A DNA stretch of 21,072 bases, taken from the IMG/VR virus record IMGVR_UViG_3300032288_000233, positions 1-21,072 of that record; one strand, written 5' to 3'. The DNA is from a virus. Position 1 is the first letter of the stretch. Every line of letters starts with the position of its first letter. Below the pieces are notes generated by a model. That model was given only the letters and a program-made list of their open reading frames with translations, was not told the DNA's origin and did not search any database. Below, piece by piece: positions 15,029 through 21,072 of this stretch. A program made the position numbers and the translations under genes.

Positions 15029-15352
15029 TTACACCATGCGAACAACAACGATACGCAAGGTAGAAGATGCCAAGTCCACTGTAGAACCTGACTCGTTTTG
15101 AATGCGGAACTTGACGGTATTAGCGGCTGAGACATAACCTGTCACAGTCAAACCAACAATATCCACACCTAAAGATGCGCCAATAACCATGTCACCCAAG
15201 GCGACACCAGCCACTGTTACATCATCTGTTTCACCAGCGCCATCAACTAGGTTGCCAGCGTCAAGGGTTGCTGTGACTGCCCAAGTGTCGGAGAACAAAC
15301 CCCGAAACTGGTCATTACCACGGCGTGTTACTACTGCTGAAGCGGTTGCCAT
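15029..15352 (-). CDS. Small structural protein, probable capsid decoration protein
   Basis: A 107-residue, Val/Ala/Thr/Asp-rich protein (MATASAVVTRRGNDQFRGLF, then SDTWAVTATLDAGNLVDGAG). It has alternating beta-strand patterns through DVTVAGVALGDMVIGASLGV and ends RIVVVRMV. Its place directly after the major capsid gene, its small size, absence of Cys and beta-rich pattern fit a head decoration or cement protein, or a minor virion component of this type of environmental phage. The ATG follows AGGAGAAATCAAA. It is flanked on both sides by terminator-like hairpins, which may set its level relative to the capsid protein. A tail role cannot be excluded. Confidence 0.7.
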   Translation of the reverse strand: MATASAVVTRRGNDQFRGLFSDTWAVTATLDAGNLVDGAGETDDVTVAGVALGDMVIGASLGVDIVGLTVTGYVSAANTVKFRIQNESGSTVDLASSTLRIVVVRMV

Positions 15353-15362
15353 TTTGATTTCT

Positions 15363-15372
15363 CCTAATTAGG
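15363..15372. repeat. 10-bp perfect palindrome upstream of decoration gene
   Basis: CCTAATTAGG lies between the capsid-gene terminator and the decoration gene. On the minus strand it overlaps the AGGAG used to start that gene. It is too short to make a stable hairpin (three pairs around AATT). It could be a protein-binding site or chance. Confidence 0.3.
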
Positions 15373-15374
15373 TT

Positions 15375-15405
15375 AAAAAAGTCCCCCCACCACTAGGGCG
15401 AGGGG
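15375..15405 (-). terminator. Rho-independent terminator after the major capsid gene
   Basis: The minus strand reads CCCCTCGCC-CTAGT-GGTGGGGGG-AC-TTTTTT. It is a 9-pair GC-rich stem (two G-U wobbles) with a 5-base loop, then a run of six T. It begins 12 bases beyond the capsid stop codon. This is the clearest terminator in the window. Some readthrough is needed to express the downstream genes unless another promoter exists. Confidence 0.8.
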
Positions 15406-15416
15406 CGCAACTGCAA

Positions 15417-16400
15417 TTAAGTAGGAACAACCAAAGCGAACATGGATGAAGACTTGGCTGCACCCACAGAAGCGGCATCACGCAAAGCGGCAACACCGTA
15501 CAAAGTGTCAGAAGTAAACAGAGTAGCCAAATACTCTTGTTTGTACTGAACTTGTGAACGAACACCAACTTGCTCAACCAGAACCATAGAGTCCTTGTGA
15601 CCCATCAAGCAGACACGAGCAATTGAAGTACCGCTTGCGGGGTAGGCAGCAGTAGCAGAAGCATGGTCAGCATTGCTAGAAGTGAACACAGGGATACCGT
15701 ACAGATTACCGATTTCACCGTTGCGGATGGCATCGCCGTTACCGATAAATGCTTGTTCGGTGTAACGAGCCAGACCCATCAAAGTGTTGCGACTTGATGG
15801 AGGAATGACGAAGAAACGACCATCCATAGGAGTGTCATTGTCATCCAAACGCTGAATAGTGCGGCGAATAGCGGCATCAGTCAGAGCAGAGGCGTTACCA
15901 GTGTTGGTATTGGCTGTGTAGTCAAAAGTGGTTGTACCGTCACCGCCAATGAAGGCAGAACCGTAACGAGCACCAGTAGAACCACCGTTAGCCAAACGAC
16001 CCAACTGAATCAAGTCGGTATCAACTTGACGAGCCAAGGCGTAGCCAGCGTCACCAGTGTAGAACTGGCGCATAGAGTTCAGAGCTTGGGCTTCCACGAT
16101 GTCTTCGATCAAGCGGCTATATTCATAATGCTTGTTAATAGACACGTTGACTTCAGACTCATTAGCAGCAATCAAAGTAACTGCTGTTTCAGCGGCCTTG
16201 GCAGAAGCAGAACCACGAGTAGGTGCGGGAATGTGAATTGAATCACCTTTCTTGCCCTTGAAGTTCATCTTCATAACAAGGTTAGCAAGAACCAAGTTTT
16301 TCTTATAGGCGGCTACGATTTCATCTGACCAAATCTCAGGAATGAAAGTTGCGGCACTGCTGGTAGTCACCGAATTGGTGGGGGAAAATGATGTTGCCAT
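15417..16400 (-). CDS. Major capsid protein
   Basis: A 327-residue protein. It starts MATSFSPTNSVTTSSAATFI with PEIWSDEIVAAYKKNLVLAN, a pattern typical of major capsid proteins of environmental podoviruses (HK97 fold). GDSIHIPAPTRGSA and YEYSRLIEDIVEAQALNSMR resemble E-loop and spine-helix regions. DGRFFVIPPSSRNTLMGLAR and NLYGIPVFTSSNAD resemble the A-domain (FVI/V-P-P ... L-x-G-x-P-V) part. It directly follows the scaffold gene and is followed by a strong terminator, as befits the most abundant virion protein. The ATG is preceded by CTGGAGATACAAC. No protease gene is in the window, so maturation by cleavage is unknown. The fold is inferred, not computed. Confidence 0.9.
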   Translation of the reverse strand: MATSFSPTNSVTTSSAATFIPEIWSDEIVAAYKKNLVLANLVMKMNFKGKKGDSIHIPAPTRGSASAKAAETAVTLIAANESEVNVSINKHYEYSRLIEDIVEAQALNSMRQFYTGDAGYALARQVDTDLIQLGRLANGGSTGARYGSAFIGGDGTTTFDYTANTNTGNASALTDAAIRRTIQRLDDNDTPMDGRFFVIPPSSRNTLMGLARYTEQAFIGNGDAIRNGEIGNLYGIPVFTSSNADHASATAAYPASGTSIARVCLMGHKDSMVLVEQVGVRSQVQYKQEYLATLFTSDTLYGVAALRDAASVGAAKSSSMFALVVPT

Positions 16401-16430
16401 GTTGTATCTCCAGTTAAATCAAAAGTTAAG

Positions 16431-17192
16431 TTATTTGACCCTACCCTCAGCATATGCTTGCATGATCTCGTCACTCAAAGCATCGTACCGATTCGGGTCT
16501 TGCATCTTCAGCCGAATAAGGTCAGCCCTTCGATAGACTTTCTTTCCAGATTCACCAGTACCACCAACATCTACAGATGCGGCTTTGAGATTAGTTTTAC
16601 GCTGAGTTTCCCCTGCGTCACTTGTCTGTTTAGCCTTAACACCCTTCAATTGCTTGTATGTACTCAGCAGTTCGTTTGCACTGTCATAGTCATATTCACC
16701 ATCAGCTTTGGCGTACAAACCAAGGCGAATTGGAGAAGATTTCACCCAATTCACAAAGTCTGTATCTTGAACAATCTGACCAAAATCAGGGTGTTCAGCC
16801 GCCAGCTTTTGCTGAATCTGCATCTTTTTGAACTCTAAAGCCGCTTGGCGACCCGCAAGAACATCAGGATGGTTATCAACAGTCTTACGAACAGCCGCCT
16901 GTGGATTCTCAAAGAAATCTACTTCTGGCTCGTCCTCTTTAACAGGTTGAGGTTTACCCGCAAGGTTTTGCTTAATGAGTTCATCCGCTAATTTGCGTAC
17001 TTCCCCCACTTCTTGAGCCTGCTTGCCAATCAGCTTTTCTGCCTCTTGGTGCATCTTGATAATGTCTGACAGTTCTTTACCCCGATATTTATCAGGAATG
17101 TCATCACTAGCTTGCTCAACTGTGGAATGAAGTTGTTGCTTTTCAACGACTTCTAACTCACTTTGCGTCTCATCTGGGTTATCTATCAACAT
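16431..17192 (-). CDS. Capsid scaffold protein
   Basis: A 253-residue acidic and charged protein. The N-terminus (MLIDNPDETQSELEVVEKQQ) is acidic. DKYRGKELSDIIKMHQEAEK and LIGKQAQEVGEVRKLADELI form a coiled coil at about residues 32-72. A charged linker with EDEPEVDFFENPQAAVRKTV follows, and a basic helical C-terminus (VYRRADLIRLKMQDPNRYDA) would bind the capsid protein. This is the usual scaffold pattern, and the gene lies directly before the major capsid gene. I chose the ATG at 17192, preceded by AGGAAAAAGGA; a GTG at 17234 would add 14 residues without an SD. A role as a transient internal core for capsid assembly is inferred from pattern and order. Confidence 0.85.
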   Translation of the reverse strand: MLIDNPDETQSELEVVEKQQLHSTVEQASDDIPDKYRGKELSDIIKMHQEAEKLIGKQAQEVGEVRKLADELIKQNLAGKPQPVKEDEPEVDFFENPQAAVRKTVDNHPDVLAGRQAALEFKKMQIQQKLAAEHPDFGQIVQDTDFVNWVKSSPIRLGLYAKADGEYDYDSANELLSTYKQLKGVKAKQTSDAGETQRKTNLKAASVDVGGTGESGKKVYRRADLIRLKMQDPNRYDALSDEIMQAYAEGRVK

Positions 17193-17231
17193 TGTTTTTC
17201 CTTTTTCCTGCCACTTTTGGGTTCTAGGAGA

Positions 17232-17258
17232 CACAACGGCATAAATGCTTATGTTGTG
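17232..17258 (-). other. Imperfect hairpin overlapping a stop codon
   Basis: CACAAC/GTTGTG (six pairs) and ATAA/TTAT (four pairs) form an interrupted stem with a three-base bulge and a GCAT loop. It lies across the stop of the zinc-ribbon-like gene and 40 bases before the scaffold start. There is no T run, so a terminator is not supported. It may be an mRNA-processing or spacing structure, or chance. Confidence 0.3.
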
Positions 17259-17476
17259 GTTTTGCGTTCAGCATCCAACTTTTCACGGTGTTTGCGGTTG
17301 AATTTCATTGCCGCCCCAGGGAAACTCCCTGACCACCCTTCCAAGTTAATGCTTGGCGCTGAGATTGTGCGATTGGCTAAACCACCGCACTCACACTGAA
17401 CAGATTGCATCTCATAAACACAATACCGTTCAATCTTGTGTCCGTTTTCACAGACAAAATCATACATTCTTTTCAT
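17249..17476 (-). CDS. Small zinc-ribbon-like protein (FmdB-like pattern)
   Basis: A 75-residue protein. The N-terminus MKRMYDFVCENGHKIERYC carries C9 and H13 (C-x-x-x-H). VQCECGG follows, with C28 and C30, then the conserved-looking NRTISAPSINLEGWSGSFPG and a basic tail (KFNRKHREKLDAERK). The start Y-D/E-F-x-C, the second Cys pair with GG and the following R-T-I-S-A-P resemble FmdB-type small zinc ribbons, but the ligand set is altered (C-x3-H, C-x-C). Function in the virion module is unknown; DNA or protein binding is inference. The ATG follows CGAGGAATTGA and overlaps the upstream gene by 17 bases. Confidence 0.7.
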   Translation of the reverse strand: MKRMYDFVCENGHKIERYCVYEMQSVQCECGGLANRTISAPSINLEGWSGSFPGAAMKFNRKHREKLDAERKTTT

Positions 17477-17699
17477 TCAATTCCTCGTAGGCTCGTTCGC
17501 TGACCTCTTTTAAGGTTTTCAGCCAAGTCAGGATGGAAAGTTCTCCCTTACGGAACATCAAGGTCTTTTCATCAGGAATAACGCTTATATTATTTAGTGA
17601 CTCTATCATATTGTCAATGTCAATAGTTAAGTCCTTCCAACCATCTGTTCCCATCATGGAAAAGCGTTCTTCGTAATACTTTTGTAGTTCAGGAGTCAT
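17460..17699 (-). CDS. Small acidic phage protein of unknown function
   Basis: A 79-residue acidic protein. MTPELQKYYEERFSMMGTDG is followed by WKDLTIDIDNMIESLNN and a C-terminal helix (LTWLKTLKEVSERAYEELNE). The compact layout, with one W in WKDL and one near the end, suggests a helical folded protein. I recall similar small proteins beside portal and scaffold genes in environmental phages, but I cannot name a family. Its ATG overlaps the TAA of the fibre gene (TAATG), and its 3' end overlaps the zinc-ribbon-like gene by 17 bases. Confidence 0.65.
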   Translation of the reverse strand: MTPELQKYYEERFSMMGTDGWKDLTIDIDNMIESLNNISVIPDEKTLMFRKGELSILTWLKTLKEVSERAYEELNEKNV

Positions 17700-20680
17700 T
17701 ACACCAATCTTTCTAAGATCATCACACTTGAGGTTTGCAAAGTTACCGCAGACGCATTAACTTCGGTAGCAAACCTGACTTGAAAATTGCCAGCATTTGC
17801 GCCATTGGTAATGATTCCTGAAATCCTTGCTGTGTGATTACTGTTGATAGCGGTCACGCCAGTTCCCAATACGTTACCTGTGTTGGTTGCCGCCGCATTA
17901 GGAAAAGTAGTTCTTAACTGAGTTGCCGCCGCCGTACTAGTAATTGGAACAACCACTTCCACTGAGCAAACACACCCTGTTGGAGATGTAAAACCAAGGT
18001 TTAAACCTGTGGTGGTTGCCGCACTTTGGAATGTTACAAAGCAATCAACCCTATATGTAGCGTTTGCTACCAAAGCCTCAACCAACTGAGTGACATCAGC
18101 TAAAGCAGTAGAGGTCGATTGTTGTGTTGACGTTAGCCTATCAATAGTTGGGGTAAAACCACCGCCGCCAGTGGCATTTATCGTAATTGCCGCAGAACCG
18201 TTGTAGGTCGTACCCGAACTGAATGTGATGTTTGTGCCAGCGGTCAAAGCATTGGCTACAGAGCCAGAAGAACCAGTTGTGTTTTGATTAAGTGTTGGTA
18301 CATCAGCGACTTGGATGGTAGACATGACCACATCTGTGCCATTGCCACGCAAATAAGAGCCACTTGTTGTAGCCCCCGCCAACGCATCCATTGCCGCTTG
18401 TCTTGTAGTCTCGCCTGTGCCACCATTGGCAAAAGCAACTGTTCCAGTCACATTGGCAGCATTGCCAGCAATATCGCCACTAACAGCACCGCCGCTAATA
18501 GCAATAGAGGTGTTTGTGACTGAGGTGACTTGTCCTTGGGCGTTTGTTGTGAGGACTGGGACTGCCGATGCCGAGCCATATGTGCCAGCCGTTCCTGTGT
18601 TGGTAATCGAAAACTGATTAGCAGTTAATGTAAGCCCTGTACCCGCCGTATACGATGACCCACCAGCCGCAAATTGCACAAAAACAATTGCCGTTGTACC
18701 AACAGTAATAGGCAATGGTGTCTGCTGAACCCATGATGTATTGGCAAGTGTTGAGCCAGCGATGACGTAAATAAAGTCACCAGCATCAATTTGGTCAACT
18801 CCAGCGCCTGAAGAATCAAAATCTACTGCTCTGGTTAATTGATATGCAGTGCTTCCATTGCCAACAACCGTAACTGTATAAATACCATTATTTGCTTGTG
18901 TTGACTCGTTTTTAACAAGAATACGCTGTCCGACAACTGGTGTCACCCCATCAATGGATAAAGCACCTACTGAATTGCCAGTCAATGTTGCACCTACCCC
19001 GCTTGTGCCGTTGTTATAGGTATTGGCGGCTAATGCTGCTGTCGTTGCGTACTGAGCCGCAGTGTGAAAGTTAACTCCACCAGCGATAGAGTCAGCATAT
19101 GCCTTATTCACAATGTCTGACGATGAAGATGGCGCAGTAGATATTGTGCCTGTTGTCAGCGCCACAGATGTCAGGTTGGTATTTGCCCCACTTGTTGCAA
19201 ATCCAGTGATTGCGCCACCCAAAGTTAAGTTTCCTGAACTTGTGACCGTACCACTTAAAGTCAATCCACTGACTGTTCCTGTGCCACCAACTGATGTCAC
19301 TGTTCCTGTATAGGCATCATTTGATGTGACGGTGAAATTGGGGTATGTGCCTGTAATTGCGGTAGTACCAGCGCCAGTCAATGCAACAGTCTGATCTGGT
19401 GAACTGTTGGTGATAGTGAAGTTGGGGTATGTTCCGCTAGTGGTTATGCCTGTGCCACCAGTTAGGGCAACAGTCTGGTCAGGGGCAGAATTGGTAATAG
19501 TTACATCACCAGTAGCACCTGAAACAGAGATTCCTGTACCCGCAACAGCAGAATTAACACCGCTATTCGTAATGGTGATGCTTCCAGCACCCTCAGAAAT
19601 GGTTATACCTGTTCCATCAGTTAGTGTGTTCTTTTCCCACAAGTCTGTTGATTCGTTGTAAATCAGGACTTGCCCATTAGTAGCATTCTGAGCCGACACA
19701 TTGTGCAACTCATCCATCTCATAGCCGTTTTGTACTTTTACGAACAATTCGCCATGTACAGGATGTGCATATTCAACAACAGCAATATAGACCAAATGAT
19801 TGGGCGCATAAGGCTTTGTGGCTGTCAATGCACCCGCCGTTGTTGGACTCAAATATAGTTGTTGTCCATCAGTAAAGGCAGAAGTATCTACATCAATAAC
19901 AAGGCCAATGATTGTGACAAAGCCATTTGAGTTATTTGCCAAGTCATCTTTCATCACGCCAAGAGTCTGGGCAGATGTTGCGTCTCCAGTAGCAATGGCT
20001 TTTGTAACAGTTGGATGTTGACCAATAGCGCCATTGATATAAACAACTGTACCCTTGGTAAGTGTTGCGCCAGTCGCATTCCTCACAAGACAGACAACAT
20101 TGGTTGTTGCGGGTACTGATAAATCAACATCACCGCTCATAGTGCTGACAATTACAGTTCCATCAGCAGATGCAACTGAAGTAATAGCACCACCGCCACC
20201 ACCGCCGTTTACCCATTCTGTGTCGTAATCTGCATTGCTATTTTTGGCAAGAACCTGACCAGTAGTGCCGCCTGTAGGAACACCTACGCCATTAAGACCA
20301 GTGTTTCCATCACGACCTGAGTCTCCCTTTTCGCCCTTTACTTCGCCAACATTGATTTCTTTGCCGTTTGACAAGCTAATAACTAGCGTGTCATCAAAAT
20401 CTACTTTGGCATTGACTACTGAAATGCCATCGTCACCATCTTTACCGTCTTTTCCAGTAGGGCCATCTTTGCCATCACGACCGTCTTTGCCATCCTTACC
20501 GTCTTTACCCTTATCGCCTTTGTCTCCCTTTAAACCACGCTCACCTTGCTTACCCTCAAGTTTCTTAACAGTTTGAACTTGTTCGGTAAGTTTGGGTAGT
20601 TCTTTGTCTAAAAGAATAGCAATAGCAGAGACTTTCGCCTCTGTGGACGCATCTGAAAGGATAACTTTTTTAAGATTCAT
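17699..20680 (-). CDS. Collagen-like fibre protein
   Basis: A 993-residue protein. Residues 1-42 are a charged helical head (MNLKKVILSDASTEAKVSAI). Residues 43-85 are about 14 Gly-X-Y triplets (mainly GKD, GDK, GRD) and residues 116-131 add five more triplets. PTGGTTGQVLAKNSNADYDT then introduces a Gly/Thr/Ser/Asn-rich beta-structured shaft with 28-residue repeats at 396-451 (SPDQTVALTG...TYPNFT). A C-terminal jelly-roll-like domain at about 850-993 includes YRVDCFVTFQSAATTTGLNL. Triple-helical collagen-like parts in phages occur in fibres and trimerise. The gene lies between portal and scaffold, so a head-fibre is as likely as a tail-fibre. Its TAA overlaps the next start, and its ATG overlaps the portal stop (ATGA). 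Receptor binding is inferred. Confidence 0.8.
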   Translation of the reverse strand: MNLKKVILSDASTEAKVSAIAILLDKELPKLTEQVQTVKKLEGKQGERGLKGDKGDKGKDGKDGKDGRDGKDGPTGKDGKDGDDGISVVNAKVDFDDTLVISLSNGKEINVGEVKGEKGDSGRDGNTGLNGVGVPTGGTTGQVLAKNSNADYDTEWVNGGGGGGAITSVASADGTVIVSTMSGDVDLSVPATTNVVCLVRNATGATLTKGTVVYINGAIGQHPTVTKAIATGDATSAQTLGVMKDDLANNSNGFVTIIGLVIDVDTSAFTDGQQLYLSPTTAGALTATKPYAPNHLVYIAVVEYAHPVHGELFVKVQNGYEMDELHNVSAQNATNGQVLIYNESTDLWEKNTLTDGTGITISEGAGSITITNSGVNSAVAGTGISVSGATGDVTITNSAPDQTVALTGGTGITTSGTYPNFTITNSSPDQTVALTGAGTTAITGTYPNFTVTSNDAYTGTVTSVGGTGTVSGLTLSGTVTSSGNLTLGGAITGFATSGANTNLTSVALTTGTISTAPSSSSDIVNKAYADSIAGGVNFHTAAQYATTAALAANTYNNGTSGVGATLTGNSVGALSIDGVTPVVGQRILVKNESTQANNGIYTVTVVGNGSTAYQLTRAVDFDSSGAGVDQIDAGDFIYVIAGSTLANTSWVQQTPLPITVGTTAIVFVQFAAGGSSYTAGTGLTLTANQFSITNTGTAGTYGSASAVPVLTTNAQGQVTSVTNTSIAISGGAVSGDIAGNAANVTGTVAFANGGTGETTRQAAMDALAGATTSGSYLRGNGTDVVMSTIQVADVPTLNQNTTGSSGSVANALTAGTNITFSSGTTYNGSAAITINATGGGGFTPTIDRLTSTQQSTSTALADVTQLVEALVANATYRVDCFVTFQSAATTTGLNLGFTSPTGCVCSVEVVVPITSTAAATQLRTTFPNAAATNTGNVLGTGVTAINSNHTARISGIITNGANAGNFQVRFATEVNASAVTLQTSSVMILERLV
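19328..19495 (-). repeat. Two tandem copies of an 84-bp (28-residue) repeat in the fibre gene
   Basis: Copies at 19412-19495 and 19328-19411 each encode TNS-x-PDQTVALTG-x-G...TYPNFT. Both hold GGGGTATG (plus strand) near the end of the copy, 84 bases apart. Such in-frame shaft repeats can expand or contract by recombination. Confidence 0.75.
20426..20554 (-). repeat. Collagen-type Gly-X-Y codon repeat
   Basis: Fourteen consecutive triplets beginning GKQ-GER-GLK and dominated by GKD, GDK and GRD are encoded here, with near-repeated 9-base units (GGTAAAGAC-like on the minus strand). Lysine and aspartate alternate, as in charge-stabilised bacterial and phage collagen helices. Confidence 0.85.
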
Positions 20681-21072
20681 TGCTCACCAATGATGCTTTT
20701 TAAGAAATCATTGTCCTTTTGGGACTGATTTTGTTTGTCCATCATCTGCATTTCAACAATCTTTGCCTTGTTTTGGATGTCAGATTCTTTCAAAATCAAC
20801 TCAGCAAGTTTGACTCTCTTATCAAACTCACGAGAAGCAGCGTCATCTTCATTAGGCAAGTTCTTAGTAGTTGCACCCAAAACCTTGGCTTGAACTTCTT
20901 GAGGCATCAACTGTGCTTCCATAGACAGTTTTACAGCATTTGCCTTGTTTTCTTCAGCCTGAGTCGTGTTGACAGCAATCTGAGCCTGTGCCGCTTGCAT
21001 AGCCAACTGAGCTTGCATTTGCTCCATCTCTTGTGCTTGAGGGTTAGGCTTGCTCATCTCATCCAAAGCCGC
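20677..21072 (-). CDS. Portal protein, C-terminal part (5' end outside window)
   Basis: An open frame enters from the right edge (A-A-L-D-E-M-S-K...) and ends at 20677, giving about 131 residues. It is glutamine- and alanine-rich helix (NPQAQEMEQMQAQLAMQAAQ), then QEVQAKVLGATTKNLPNEDD and a charged helix ending DFLKSIIGEQ. Long Q/A-rich C-terminal helices with low-complexity ends are typical of the barrel/C-terminal extension of podovirus portal proteins. The following gene order (fibre, scaffold, capsid) supports portal. A TTG at 21066 is not taken as the start because the frame continues to the edge. Without the core domain this is context-based. Other Q-rich internal proteins are possible but less fitting here. 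Confidence 0.65.
   Translation of the reverse strand, partial: AALDEMSKPNPQAQEMEQMQAQLAMQAAQAQIAVNTTQAEENKANAVKLSMEAQLMPQEVQAKVLGATTKNLPNEDDAASREFDKRVKLAELILKESDIQNKAKIVEMQMMDKQNQSQKDNDFLKSIIGEQ

Noticed and set aside
20265-20576. Plus-strand frame with many Pro-Ser repeats
   Set aside because: It is the antisense of the Gly-X-Y codons of the collagen-like fibre and has no SD.
1-21072. CRISPR arrays, tRNAs, insertion sequences, attachment sites
   Set aside because: No repeat-spacer pattern, cloverleaf, transposase or flanking direct repeats were seen, and gaps between genes are too short to hold them.

Overview
The window reads as the late (virion structure and lysis) region of a short-tailed, podovirus-like member of the Caudoviricetes. 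It is probably an environmental, aquatic-type phage of a Gram-negative bacterium. Every convincing gene lies on the minus strand. Genes are packed with TAATG or ATGA start/stop overlaps and gaps mostly under 60 bases, and nearly all have clear Shine-Dalgarno (SD) sequences. No tRNA, integrase, transposase, CRISPR array, polymerase or terminase is visible. A lipoprotein and several membrane proteins at the lysis end point to a host with an outer membrane. The host itself cannot be named from the sequence.

Layout in transcription order (right to left). (1) Head module, 21072-14768: the C-terminal tail of a probable portal protein, a very long collagen-like fibre protein, two small proteins (one zinc-ribbon-like), scaffold, major capsid protein, a terminator-like hairpin, a small decoration-type protein, a second hairpin and a small conserved protein. 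(2) Accessory structural cluster, 14775-13600: a coiled-coil membrane protein, a small beta-rich protein and three very lysine-rich mini-proteins. (3) Short tail, 13603-6888: an adaptor, a beta-rich nozzle, a T7-fibre-like protein, a lectin-domain tail spike, an endonuclease VII/HNH gene that looks inserted, a tail-fibre-assembly-like protein and a small acidic protein. (4) Three consecutive ejection (internal virion) protein candidates, 6886-1463. (5) Lysis/membrane end, 1452-1: a membrane-anchored helical protein that appears to start at an AUU codon, a small transmembrane/coiled-coil protein whose 3' end overlaps a lipoprotein gene in another frame (Rz/Rz1 style), a two-helix holin-like protein, and the start of another membrane protein cut by the window edge.

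Together the genes would assemble a capsid on scaffold and portal, attach adaptor and nozzle, decorate the particle with fibres and spikes, load ejection proteins and lyse the cell. The observations most worth following are: the AUU start at 1452; the nested spanin-like pair at 421-754; the collagen-like fibre gene between portal and scaffold; the two hairpins flanking the decoration gene just after the capsid gene; and the endonuclease VII gene between spike and assembly genes. I do not see a clearly new multi-gene system. The unknowns are small conserved-looking virion or lysis genes.
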